Part shown: in pieces, positions 7,803 to 15,208 of the stretch | Numbering within the stretch: position 1 is the first letter of the stretch | Layout of the letters: the number at the start of each line of letters is the position of its first letter | NCBI RefSeq assembly: GCF_000519325.1 | Contig: NZ_KI912613.1 | Span: 5,303,578-5,366,855 of the forward strand | DNA: 63,278 nucleotides | Direction: 5' to 3' | Source: Patulibacter minatonensis DSM 18081 | GTDB taxonomy: Bacteria > Actinomycetota > Thermoleophilia > Solirubrobacterales > Solirubrobacteraceae | Made by a program: the position numbers and the translations under genes | Notes under the pieces: model-generated | Database searches by the model: none | What the model saw: the letters and a program-made list of their open reading frames with translations, nothing else | Told to the model about the DNA's origin: nothing

Positions 7803-7890
7803 AGAACCGGGGAGTCCCAGGCGGGGGCTGAGAGGGCGCCGGGTCCGCGCCGACCCGACGACCTGATCCGGCTCATACCGGCGGAGGGAG
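7803..7890 (+). ncRNA. TPP riboswitch (THI element)
   Basis: The conserved aptamer blocks appear in order. They are CGGGGAGTCCC near 7808, GGCTGAGAGG near 7827, a variable GC-rich stem near 7837-7856, and ACCTGATCCGGCTCATACCGGCGGAGGGA at 7861-7889 (cited here as the classic CTGATC...ATACCGGCG...AGGGA block). The 3' purine block GGAGGGAG doubles as a Shine-Dalgarno sequence 4 nt before ATG 7895. Ligand binding would therefore be expected to hide the ribosome site (translational control). It controls the thiamine-precursor-type binding lipoprotein downstream. Confidence 0.95.
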
Positions 7891-7894
7891 CACG

Positions 7895-7942
7895 ATGGAA
7901 CGATCCGACGGACCGCTGAGCACGCGAGGGACCGGCCGATGA
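7895..7942 (+). CDS. Leader ORF between TPP riboswitch and binding lipoprotein
   Basis: ATG 7895 opens a 15-codon frame (MERSDGPLSTRGTGR) that ends at TGA 7940-7942. This stop overlaps the ATG of the lipoprotein gene at 7939 as ATGA. It is the start best placed for the riboswitch purine block GGAGGGAG (7883-7890). The lipoprotein also has a possible site of its own, GAGGG at 7926-7930. The leader may thus couple translation of the transporter gene to the riboswitch state. No peptide function is implied. Confidence 0.5.
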   Translation: MERSDGPLSTRGTGR

Positions 7943-9033
7943 CGCGCCGACCGCTCGTCCTGCTCGCCGCGGTCGCCACGACGCTCGGCCTCGCGGCCTG
8001 CGGCGAGCGCAGCGAGGACGTCGCGGGGACCTCGAAGCCCCCGGCGGCGAAGCTCTCGCTGCTGCTCGACTACCTGCCGAACGCCGACCACGCCGGGATC
8101 TTCCAGGCGCAGAGCAGCGGCGCGTTCACGAAGGCCGGTCTCGACGTCGACGTCAAGACCCCGGACGACCCGGCCACCGTCCTGAAGCTCGTCGAGACCG
8201 GCAAGGTCGACGTCGGCATCTCCTACGAGCCCGAGGTCCTGCTCGCCCGCGCCCAGGGCCAGAACGTCGTGGCGATCGCCGGCGTCGTCCAGCGTCCCCT
8301 GACGTCGCTGATCAGCCTGCCGAAGGCCGGCATCGCGAAGCCCGCCGACCTCGAGGGCAAGACGGTCGGCACGGCCGGGATCCCGTACCAGAACGCCTAC
8401 CTCGACACGATCGCGAAGTCCGCCGGGATCTCCCCGTCGTCGATCAAGCGCGTGGACGTCGGGTTCAACCTCGACCAGGCCCTCGTCTCGGGCAAGGTCG
8501 ACGCCACGCTCGGCGGCTTCTGGAACGTCGAGGGCGTCGAGCTGCAGCAGAAGAAGCGGGATCCGCGGATCACGCCGGTCGACAAGCTCGGGGTGCCGTC
8601 GTACGCGGAGCTCGTCCTCGTCGCCCGCGGGGACACCCTGACGAAGAAGGAGTCCTCGATCCGGCGCCTCGTCCGCGCGATCGGCCAGGGCTACCAGGTG
8701 GTCCGGAAGAACCCGTCGGAGGGCGTGAATCCGCTCCTGAAGGCCAACGAGGACCTCGACCCGAAGCTCCAGGAGGCGGCGGTCGCGAAGACCGTCGACG
8801 CGTTCTTCCCCACCGGCAAGAACGCGAAGCAGCCCTGGGGCTGGCTCGACACCGACCAGTGGGCCGACTACGCCCAGTGGATGCTGCAGAACGGCCTCCT
8901 GAAGAAGCAGCTCCCGCTCGACAACGTCGTCACGACGGACTTCCTCGCCGGTGAGGGCGCGGGCGTCGGCCGCAAGACGCCGGACGGCTCGGCCCGCCCG
9001 GACCAGAGCCTGCCGGGCTACCGCGGCGAGTAG
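7939..9033 (+). CDS. ABC substrate-binding lipoprotein, ThiY/NMT1-like (thiamine pyrimidine precursor)
   Basis: A 364-residue exported lipoprotein. The signal peptide ends in the lipobox LAAC with Cys 21. The mature part is an NMT1/THI5-like binding fold: LLLDYLPNADHAGIFQAQ near residue 40, then VETGKVDVGISYEPEVLLA and the ligand-loop region GTAGIPYQNAYLD. ThiY proteins bind N-formyl-aminopyrimidine or HMP, salvage precursors of thiamine. The TPP riboswitch directly upstream supports this strongly. The matching ATPase and permease are encoded 0.5 kb upstream but appear to have a separate promoter. Confidence 0.92.
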   Translation: MTRRPLVLLAAVATTLGLAACGERSEDVAGTSKPPAAKLSLLLDYLPNADHAGIFQAQSSGAFTKAGLDVDVKTPDDPATVLKLVETGKVDVGISYEPEVLLARAQGQNVVAIAGVVQRPLTSLISLPKAGIAKPADLEGKTVGTAGIPYQNAYLDTIAKSAGISPSSIKRVDVGFNLDQALVSGKVDATLGGFWNVEGVELQQKKRDPRITPVDKLGVPSYAELVLVARGDTLTKKESSIRRLVRAIGQGYQVVRKNPSEGVNPLLKANEDLDPKLQEAAVAKTVDAFFPTGKNAKQPWGWLDTDQWADYAQWMLQNGLLKKQLPLDNVVTTDFLAGEGAGVGRKTPDGSARPDQSLPGYRGE

Positions 9034-9041
9034 CCGCGGGC

Positions 9042-9069
9042 GGGCCGGACGCGCCGGGGCGTCCGGCCC
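9042..9069. terminator. Strong hairpin terminator candidate
   Basis: GGGCCGGACGC (9042-9052) pairs perfectly over 11 bp with GCGTCCGGCCC (9059-9069) around a 6-nt loop. It begins 8 nt after the lipoprotein stop and faces a convergent gene. Confidence 0.65.
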
Positions 9070-9118
9070 CACGCCCGTCGGGCGGTCGCGGTCCCGCGTC
9101 GACGACGCCGCGGCGCGC

Positions 9119-10192
9119 TCAGGCCGCGACGGGCGCCGCGTCCCGCGGGGGCGCCGCGACTCCCGCCGCGACGACGTCCGGGGCCCGGGGCGACGGAGCC
9201 CGCACGACCACCGGCGCCCCGGCCGCCGCGGGATGCCGCGGAGCGCGGGCGGCCCCGGCGGCGGGGACCGTGACGGCGCCCCGGCCCGCGAGGACCTCCG
9301 GGCGCGTGGCCATCACGTGGACCGCCGCCAGCGCCCCGTACGGCGCGTAGCGGTCCAGCCAGGCGTCGACCTCCTGCTCCGGCACCCGGGCCCGGGGGTC
9401 GCCGGTGAGGATCCGCCCGAGCGCCTTGCGGAGGTTGAGGTCACCGGACGGCGGGCGGTCGTGCCGGCCCAGCGCCTGGGAGGCCACGAGCGCGAGGGTC
9501 CACGTGCCGATCTCCGGGAGCCGCCCGAGCCGCAGGAGGACGCGGTCGGGGTCGCAGCCGGGGCCGGCGTCGATGCGGCCCGAGGCGATCTCCCGCGCCG
9601 CGCGATGGAGCGCGACGGCCCGCTTCGGGGCCAGCCCGCAGCCCTCGAGGTGCGCGGGGACGAGGCCGTCGGCCACGGCCTCCGCGTCGGGGGCGTCCCG
9701 GAGCCGGGGGTGGGTCGCGACGTCGGGCGCCCGGACCGTGCCGTGGCGGGCGATCAGGCGCCGCTCGATCCGCACGGCGTCCTCGTAGGCGATCAGCTGC
9801 TCGCACACGGCGCAGAGCAGCGCCTCGAAGACCGACAGCCGCCGGCCCGGACGCAGCCACGGCCGCGTGCGGATCGACGGCCCGATGAGCGGATCGTCCT
9901 TGTGGGCCGCCACGAACGGCGCGAGGTCGAGGTCCACGCCGAGCCCGAAGCGCCAGCGGGCGAGTGCGGACGCGGCGGCCCGCCGAGGATCGCCCTCCCC
10001 TCCCCCGTCCGCCCGGGCGCCGAGCACCACCCGGCCGTCGCGCAGCTGCGCGGCCCGGAGGAGCACGTCGTGCCCGCCGGAGCGCACGTAGCGGAAGAGC
10101 ACGCCGTCCCGACGGCGCAGGAGCCCGTCGGCCGAGGAGCGCGGGAGGCGGTAGGGACCGGCCGGGCCGACCTCGGCACGGACCTCGATCAC
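9119..10192 (-). CDS. AlkA-like DNA-3-methyladenine glycosylase (HhH-GPD)
   Basis: A 357-residue base-excision-repair glycosylase. The helix-hairpin-helix region reads LGRLPEIGTWTLALVASQAL (about residues 226-245). It is followed by PPSGDLNLRKALG, whose Asp is the expected catalytic residue of the AlkA family. An upstream segment, GCGLAPKRAVALHRAAREI, is also typical. The N-terminal 110 residues resemble the AlkA N-domain. The final 50 or so residues are an Ala/Pro-rich extension not usual for the family. The GTG start at 10192 is supported by a TAGCCT -10 box on the same strand, 7 nt upstream. Confidence 0.88.
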   Translation of the reverse strand: MIEVRAEVGPAGPYRLPRSSADGLLRRRDGVLFRYVRSGGHDVLLRAAQLRDGRVVLGARADGGGEGDPRRAAASALARWRFGLGVDLDLAPFVAAHKDDPLIGPSIRTRPWLRPGRRLSVFEALLCAVCEQLIAYEDAVRIERRLIARHGTVRAPDVATHPRLRDAPDAEAVADGLVPAHLEGCGLAPKRAVALHRAAREIASGRIDAGPGCDPDRVLLRLGRLPEIGTWTLALVASQALGRHDRPPSGDLNLRKALGRILTGDPRARVPEQEVDAWLDRYAPYGALAAVHVMATRPEVLAGRGAVTVPAAGAARAPRHPAAAGAPVVVRAPSPRAPDVVAAGVAAPPRDAAPVAA

Positions 10193-10199
10193 GCCGGGC

Positions 10200-10205
10200 A
10201 GGCTA
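10200..10205 (-). promoter_or_regulatory. -10 element (TAGCCT) of the AlkA-like gene
   Basis: On the minus strand TAGCCT ends 7 nt before GTG 10192, predicting a leaderless transcript. Confidence 0.45.
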
Positions 10206-10227
10206 CGCCGCCGGGCGGACGGCGGGG

Positions 10228-10557
10228 TCAGCGGTCGCCGAGCAGGTGCACGTCGACGAGGAACCGCCGGGATCCCACGACGGGGGGCAGGCGCCGGGCG
10301 TCGCGTCGACCGCGGACCGCCGAGACCTTGTGCGAGACGACGGCGGTGGCGATCACCCCCGCCACGAACCCCGTGCCGACGGCCGCGGCGGCCGTCGCGG
10401 CGACCACGGCGGGGTTGCGGCGGGCGAGCTCCCGGACCTCGCTCCGGCCCGTGGTCACCGCGGAGCCCTCGTCGGGCGCCGGGGACACGAGCTCGGCGTC
10501 CACGAGCTCGACGACGACGTCGTCCTGGCCGTTCAGCGCGGTCTCGGGGGGCAGCAC
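10228..10557 (-). CDS. Hypothetical single-pass membrane protein
   Basis: A 109-residue protein if started at GTG 10557. An acidic N-terminal part (DDVVVELVDAELVSPAPDE) precedes one hydrophobic Ala/Val-rich helix at about residues 50-76 and a basic C-terminal tail. No known family. The frame is open further upstream, but that part is low-complexity. It is divergent from the PLP enzyme and just upstream of the glycosylase on the same strand, with 35 bp between. Confidence 0.45.
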   Translation of the reverse strand: MLPPETALNGQDDVVVELVDAELVSPAPDEGSAVTTGRSEVRELARRNPAVVAATAAAAVGTGFVAGVIATAVVSHKVSAVRGRRDARRLPPVVGSRRFLVDVHLLGDR

Positions 10558-10715
10558 GCCGCCGAGGATAGCGGCGCCCGCGGTCGTCCCCGCCGGGCGC
10601 TCGGGAGCCGACGCCGGCGGGGCCGTGCCGGTCGCCCCCGCGCGCCCGTCGTGGGCCCGGGAAGGCCCCTCGGCAGTACCGAAGGCCCCCGGCCGGTGTA
10701 CAACCAAGGAGCGCC

Positions 10716-12017
10716 ATGACCGACTCCTCCGCACCCGCAGCCCCCGTCGACGTCTTCGCCAAGGTCCGCGGCCACGAGCGCGCCGAGCAGCTGGCGGCGG
10801 CGCGTGAGGCCAACCTGCTGCCGTACTTCCACGTGCAGGACAGCCCGGCGCTGCCGGTCGTCACGATGGAGGGTGCCGAGAAGATCCAGCTGGGCTCCAA
10901 CAACTACCTGGGCCTGACCTCGGACCCCCGCGTGATCGCCGCCGCCCACGGCGCGATCGACGCCTACGGCACCGGCCTCACCGGGTCGCGCCTGCTCAAC
11001 GGCACGATCCCGCTCCACGTCCAGCTGGAGGAGGAGATCGCCGACTGGATGGGCACCGAGGAGGCGATCGTCTACTCCACCGGCCACCAGGCGAACGTCG
11101 GCGCGCTCGGGACGATCCTGGCGCCCGGGGACACCGTCGTCGCCGACTCCGGCGACCACGCGTCGATCCTCGACGGCTGCCTGCTGTCGAAGGCGAAGCT
11201 GCGCCCGTTCCGCCACAACAAGCTCGACAAGCTCGAGAAGCAGCTCCAGCGCGCCCAGGGCGACGGCGGCGGCGTCCTCGTCGTCGTCGACGGCGTGTTC
11301 TCCATGGAGGGCGACATCGCCCCGCTTCCCGAGATCGCCGCGCTCTGCGAGCGCTACGGCGCCCGGCTGATGGTCGACGAGGCCCACGGCGCGGGCGTCC
11401 TCGGCGCCCGGGGGGCCGGCACCAGCGAGCTGCTCGGCGTCGAGGAGCAGGTCGACCTCCGGATGGGGACGTTCTCGAAGTCGCTGGCGTCCTGCGGCGG
11501 CTTCATCGCGGGCTCGCACGAGGTCGTCGAGTACCTGCGGATCAGCTCGCGGTCCTTCCTGTTCACCGCATCGGCCGTGCCCGCGGCCGTCGGGGCGGCG
11601 CTCGCGGCGCTCCGGATCGTGCGCTCCGACGAGGGCCCGGCGCTCACCGGCGCCGTCCTCGACAACGGCCGGTACCTGCGCCAGGGGCTCGAGGACCTCG
11701 GCTACGCCGTCCTGCAGCCGCAGCGCGTGAACCCGGCGGGTGCGCCGGAGACCGACATCGTCACGCCGATCGTGACCGTGACCGTCGGCGACGACTGGAA
11801 GGCCGTCCTGCTGTGGCGCGCCCTGTTCGACGCCGGGGTCTTCGTCAACACCGCCCTGCACCCCGCGGTGCCGCCGTCCGGCGCCGCGCTGCGCACGTCG
11901 GTGATGGCGACCCACTCCCGCGAGCACCTCGACCGCGCGCTCGAGATCTTCGGCCGGGTCAAGCGCGACTTCGAGGCCGAGCACGGCGAGCTGCCGGGCC
12001 CGGACCTCCACCGCTGA
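10716..12017 (+). CDS. Alpha-oxoamine synthase (PLP-dependent, KBL/BioF/SPT group)
   Basis: A 433-residue fold-type I PLP enzyme that condenses an amino acid with an acyl-CoA. Signposts are GSNNYLGL (about residue 58), TGSRLLNGT, VDEAHGAGVLG, and the PLP-lysine segment GTFSKSLASCGGF (about residues 250-262). Family members include glycine C-acetyltransferase, 8-amino-7-oxononanoate synthase and serine palmitoyltransferase. The 40-residue N-terminal extension and motif pattern resemble the palmitoyltransferase-like branch, but no bio, tdh or lipid gene is adjacent, so the substrate is left open. AAGGAG five bases before the ATG gives a good ribosome site. Confidence 0.88.
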   Translation: MTDSSAPAAPVDVFAKVRGHERAEQLAAAREANLLPYFHVQDSPALPVVTMEGAEKIQLGSNNYLGLTSDPRVIAAAHGAIDAYGTGLTGSRLLNGTIPLHVQLEEEIADWMGTEEAIVYSTGHQANVGALGTILAPGDTVVADSGDHASILDGCLLSKAKLRPFRHNKLDKLEKQLQRAQGDGGGVLVVVDGVFSMEGDIAPLPEIAALCERYGARLMVDEAHGAGVLGARGAGTSELLGVEEQVDLRMGTFSKSLASCGGFIAGSHEVVEYLRISSRSFLFTASAVPAAVGAALAALRIVRSDEGPALTGAVLDNGRYLRQGLEDLGYAVLQPQRVNPAGAPETDIVTPIVTVTVGDDWKAVLLWRALFDAGVFVNTALHPAVPPSGAALRTSVMATHSREHLDRALEIFGRVKRDFEAEHGELPGPDLHR

Positions 12018-12021
12018 GCGG

Positions 12022-12624
12022 CTAGACGCGGTACGTCAGGCCGCCGCTCTTCTCCTTGAACTTCAGCCGCATCACGCGGAACGTCCCCGCGAAGACGAAG
12101 ATCGCGACGAAGAGCAGCGGCCACTGGGGCAGGCCGACGTTCGCGACGTTCAGGAGCAGGCCCAGGCCGACGGCGCTGACCATCGCGCACACGGCCGAGA
12201 TCAGGGACGAGTGCGAGCGGTAGCCGGCCATGTGCTCGCGCACCGCGAGCTCCAGGGAGCTCAGCACCAGCAGCGCGAGACCGCCGAGCACGAGGCCGGT
12301 GCTCTTGGAGAACAGGCCGACGACGGCCACGACGAGCCCGACGAGGATCAGGACCTCGGTGATCGGCAGCGGGTGCCAGATCGCCTGCGGGGCCTCGCTG
12401 CGGTCGGCCTTCACCGACGGCGGGCCGGGCGCGGCCTTCCGAGCCTCGCGGGCCTTCTGCGCGCGCTGCGCCTGGGTGACCTTCTTCGCCTTCGCCGGCT
12501 GGGGCTTGGGCCCGGGGGCCGCGGTGCCGGACGAGGTCGCCGTCCCCTTGGCCGGCGCGCCGCCTCCGGAGGCCGCGCGGGCGCGCTTGCGGGATCGACG
12601 CTTCTTGTTCTTCGGCTGGGCCAC
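12022..12624 (-). CDS. Four-helix membrane protein with basic N-terminal tail
   Basis: A 200-residue protein. The first 80 residues are Lys/Arg/Ala-rich (PKNKKRRSRKRARAASG) and probably cytoplasmic. Four hydrophobic helices follow (about 88-105, 108-125, 140-160 and 165-185), then a basic end (MRLKFKEKSGG). No family recognised. It lies 12 bp downstream of the redoxin gene, with which it likely forms an operon. Its stop faces the stop of the PLP enzyme only 4 bp away. Confidence 0.7.
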   Translation of the reverse strand: MAQPKNKKRRSRKRARAASGGGAPAKGTATSSGTAAPGPKPQPAKAKKVTQAQRAQKAREARKAAPGPPSVKADRSEAPQAIWHPLPITEVLILVGLVVAVVGLFSKSTGLVLGGLALLVLSSLELAVREHMAGYRSHSSLISAVCAMVSAVGLGLLLNVANVGLPQWPLLFVAIFVFAGTFRVMRLKFKEKSGGLTYRV

Positions 12625-12636
12625 GACGCACCGAGG

Positions 12637-13680
12637 CTATCGGCCGGGAGGGGTCGCGTCGACCGTCGTCGTCGGCGGGGCGGCGGATCGTGCGAGACCG
12701 CGCATCGCACGCACGAGCGCGTCGGTGCTCAGCCGGCCGATGATCCGCTTCTCGACCGTGCCGTCGCGGCGGACGAACAGCACCAGCGGGCACGCCGGGG
12801 CGCCCAGCAGCGCGGAGAAGCCGCGGTCGCGGTCGTAGGCGACGGGGAGCGTCCAGCGCCGGGAGGCGGCGGTCTCGGCCGTCGCGTCGTGCTGCCCCAG
12901 CGTGGCGACCGCCAGCGTCTGCAGCGTCGGGAAGCGGCGGCGCTCGCGGTCGAGCAGGTCGACCGCGTCGACGCACTGCTGGACGCCGCGGCTGAAGAGC
13001 ACGAGGACGAGCGGGCCACGGTCCAGGAGCGCGCAGGAGGTGACGACCGACGGGTTCCTGATCGAGCACGCCGCGTACTTGCCGGCCTCCCCCTGGCCGT
13101 CCTTCTGGGCGACGTTCACGTCGTCCCGGTCGAGCTTCGGCGCGGTCGCGAGCGGGGCCGCGAAGTCGGGGAGCTGCTCGCCCGCGGCGACGTCGCCGCC
13201 GGTCGGGCCGCCGTCCCGGCCCCCGATCAGCGTGGTCACGCCGACGAGGAGCACGAGGACGATGCCCGCCACGGCGAGCCAGCGGACGCCGACGGCCTGG
13301 GCCCGGGCCGACGCGGCCTCGGCGGCCGCGCGGATGCGCGCGGCCTCGTCGTCGGAGCGCCTGGCGGCCGAGGGGCGGCCGCGGCGCCGCCGCCGGGAGG
13401 GGGCTGCGGCGGTGGTGTCGTCGGCGCCGACGGGTGCCACGGCGGGACCGTCGGTCGCGCCGGGCGCGGCGTCCGGCCGGTCGTCCGCGGGCCCTTCGGA
13501 GCCGGGGAACGCGAACGGGTCCTCGTCGGCGGTCCCGCCGGCGTCCCGGGCCCGGTGATCGCCGGGCCCGCCGCCGGACGGACGCGAGTCGTCCGGGAAC
13601 GCGAACGGGTCCTCGTTCCCACCGTCCTCCGACCGCGGGTCGCCGTGCTCGTCCGGCTCGTCGGGGCGCTCGTCGGTCAT
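12637..13680 (-). CDS. Membrane-anchored thioredoxin-fold (redoxin-like) protein
   Basis: A 347-residue protein. The acidic, disordered first 130 residues contain the motif EDPFAFP twice. A basic patch (SRRRRRGRP) and one membrane helix (about 133-152, WLAVAGIVLVLLVGVTTLIG) follow, then an exported domain. That domain looks like a redoxin: VLVLFSRGVQQCVDAVDLLD, then LPVAYDRDRGFSALLGAPACPLVLF and RDGTVEKRIIG. The usual CxxC is missing: a single Cys follows the first strand, and another lies in GAPACP. A classic thiol-disulfide reductase is therefore uncertain; a peroxiredoxin-like or structural role is possible. Confidence 0.7.
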   Translation of the reverse strand: MTDERPDEPDEHGDPRSEDGGNEDPFAFPDDSRPSGGGPGDHRARDAGGTADEDPFAFPGSEGPADDRPDAAPGATDGPAVAPVGADDTTAAAPSRRRRRGRPSAARRSDDEAARIRAAAEAASARAQAVGVRWLAVAGIVLVLLVGVTTLIGGRDGGPTGGDVAAGEQLPDFAAPLATAPKLDRDDVNVAQKDGQGEAGKYAACSIRNPSVVTSCALLDRGPLVLVLFSRGVQQCVDAVDLLDRERRRFPTLQTLAVATLGQHDATAETAASRRWTLPVAYDRDRGFSALLGAPACPLVLFVRRDGTVEKRIIGRLSTDALVRAMRGLARSAAPPTTTVDATPPGR

Positions 13681-13724
13681 CGACGGTCCATCCTCGCGCG
13701 TCGCGGACCTCCGTGGGCCACGAG

Positions 13725-13740
13725 CCCCGCGATCGCGGGG
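13725..13740. terminator. Palindromic hairpin after the Mce operon
   Basis: CCCCGCGATCGCGGGG is a perfect 16-nt palindrome (6-bp stem, GATC loop). It lies 16 nt beyond the last Mce stop and before the redoxin gene on the same strand, so it may end or attenuate the operon transcript. Confidence 0.45.
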
Positions 13741-13756
13741 CGGAGCGTCGTCCCGC

Positions 13757-15208
13757 TCAGCGGTCGGCGGGGACCTTCGGGACGTCCGTGCGGCTGCCGT
13801 CCGCCGCGGTGAACGGCGCCTGCTGCACGCACGGGGGCGCGGCCGTCGCGGTCGCGCCGCCGAGCAGCTGGAGCAGCCCGGACGCCGCGCCGGTCGTGGA
13901 CGTGGAGCGGCCGCACTGCCGGCCCTCGAGCACGGGCAGCCCGGCGCCGAGGCCGGAGAAGACGCCCGGCTGGGCGTAGGCGTTCGGGCGGTTGGTGGGG
14001 AGCCGCTGCCGCTGGACGGCGACGTTCTCCCCGTTGATGGGGGTGATCAGCCGGAGGTAGCCGTAGCGCCGTCCGTCGGCGCCGGTCGACGACGCCTGCA
14101 GCGATGCCGCGGCGTTCGTGAAGAACGAGCGCAGCTCGCCCGGGTAGCGCGCGACGAACGCGGCCGCGGGGTTCGTCTCCCGGAGCAGCGGCTCGAGCTG
14201 CTGGAGGGCGGGCCGGAGCGCGTCGGTGGTGCGCCCGAGCGCCGGGACGCCGGCCGCCGAGGCGTTCACGAGCGGCGACACGTCGCCGAACAGGCCGCGG
14301 AGGTCGGGCGAGAGCCGGCGGAGGTCGTCGAGCGTCGGCGAGAGCTCCTGCGCGACGGGGGCGAGCCGGGCGACGAGCGGGTCGGCCTTGCGCTGGAAGC
14401 GGGCCAGCCGCTCGACGGACCGGCGGGCCTGGCGCTGGAACGGCGCCAGCGCCGTGATCGCCTGGCGCACGCCCGCGGAGCGCCGGTCGGTGATGGCGAA
14501 GAGCCCGTTCGCGTCGTCGATCAGCCCGGCGAGGTCGCCGCGGCGCTCGCTGAGCGCCCCGACGGCCACGCCGCCGTCCCGGACGAGCCGTCGGACGGCC
14601 TGCTCGTGGTCGTCGAGGATCCGGAGCAGCGTCCCGCCGTCCTGCGCGAAGGGCGAGAGCGTGCCGATCGACGCCGAGAGGTCCGCGCCGCGACCCTGGA
14701 GCGCCGTCGCCGAGCTCTGCAGGCCGTCCTGGAGCGCCCGGCGCGTCCGGGGGTCGAAGGTCCTGAGCACCTCGTCGAAGTCGACGGTCTCGCTGACGCG
14801 TCCGGCGCCGAGGGTCCCGCCGTCGGGGACCTTCGCCGCGGTCGCGGTGCCGGGAGAGAGCTCGACGTAGGTCTCGCCGAGCAGCGTCTTGCTCCGCAGC
14901 GTGGCGCGGGTGTCCCGCGGTACGGGCGCGAAGCGCGGCCGGATCTCGAGGACGACGTCGGAGCGCCCGGTCCGCCGGTCGGTGTCGATCGACTTGACCT
15001 TGCCGACCGGCACGCCGGAGATCCGGACGTCGGACTCGGTGACGAGCTGCGCGCCCTCCGTGAAGGTCACGTGCATCCGGTAGCCCTGCGCCCGCAGGGG
15101 GACGGAGCCGCCGAACGACGTCCAGAGGAACAGCAGCAGGCCGAAGCAGGAGCCCGCGAAGGCCACCATCACGAGGATCCGGGCGATCCCGGGCGAGCGC
15201 GTGCTCAT
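13757..15208 (-). CDS. Mce-family protein, sixth of six (MceF position)
   Basis: A 483-residue exported protein: N-terminal membrane helix (about 10-28), MCE/MlaD domain (about 44-125; ESDVRISGVPVGKVKSIDT, KTLLGETYVELSPG), then a long helical region that should form part of the lipid-conducting needle. The C-terminal part has GYLRLITPINGENVAV and a final Cys-containing segment (LEGRQCG, PPCVQQ). ATG 15208 overlaps the previous gene's stop by 4 nt. It is the last Mce of the operon, matching the mycobacterial MceF place. Substrate class (fatty acid, sterol, phospholipid) cannot be told from sequence. Confidence 0.9.
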   Translation of the reverse strand: MSTRSPGIARILVMVAFAGSCFGLLLFLWTSFGGSVPLRAQGYRMHVTFTEGAQLVTESDVRISGVPVGKVKSIDTDRRTGRSDVVLEIRPRFAPVPRDTRATLRSKTLLGETYVELSPGTATAAKVPDGGTLGAGRVSETVDFDEVLRTFDPRTRRALQDGLQSSATALQGRGADLSASIGTLSPFAQDGGTLLRILDDHEQAVRRLVRDGGVAVGALSERRGDLAGLIDDANGLFAITDRRSAGVRQAITALAPFQRQARRSVERLARFQRKADPLVARLAPVAQELSPTLDDLRRLSPDLRGLFGDVSPLVNASAAGVPALGRTTDALRPALQQLEPLLRETNPAAAFVARYPGELRSFFTNAAASLQASSTGADGRRYGYLRLITPINGENVAVQRQRLPTNRPNAYAQPGVFSGLGAGLPVLEGRQCGRSTSTTGAASGLLQLLGGATATAAPPCVQQAPFTAADGSRTDVPKVPADR

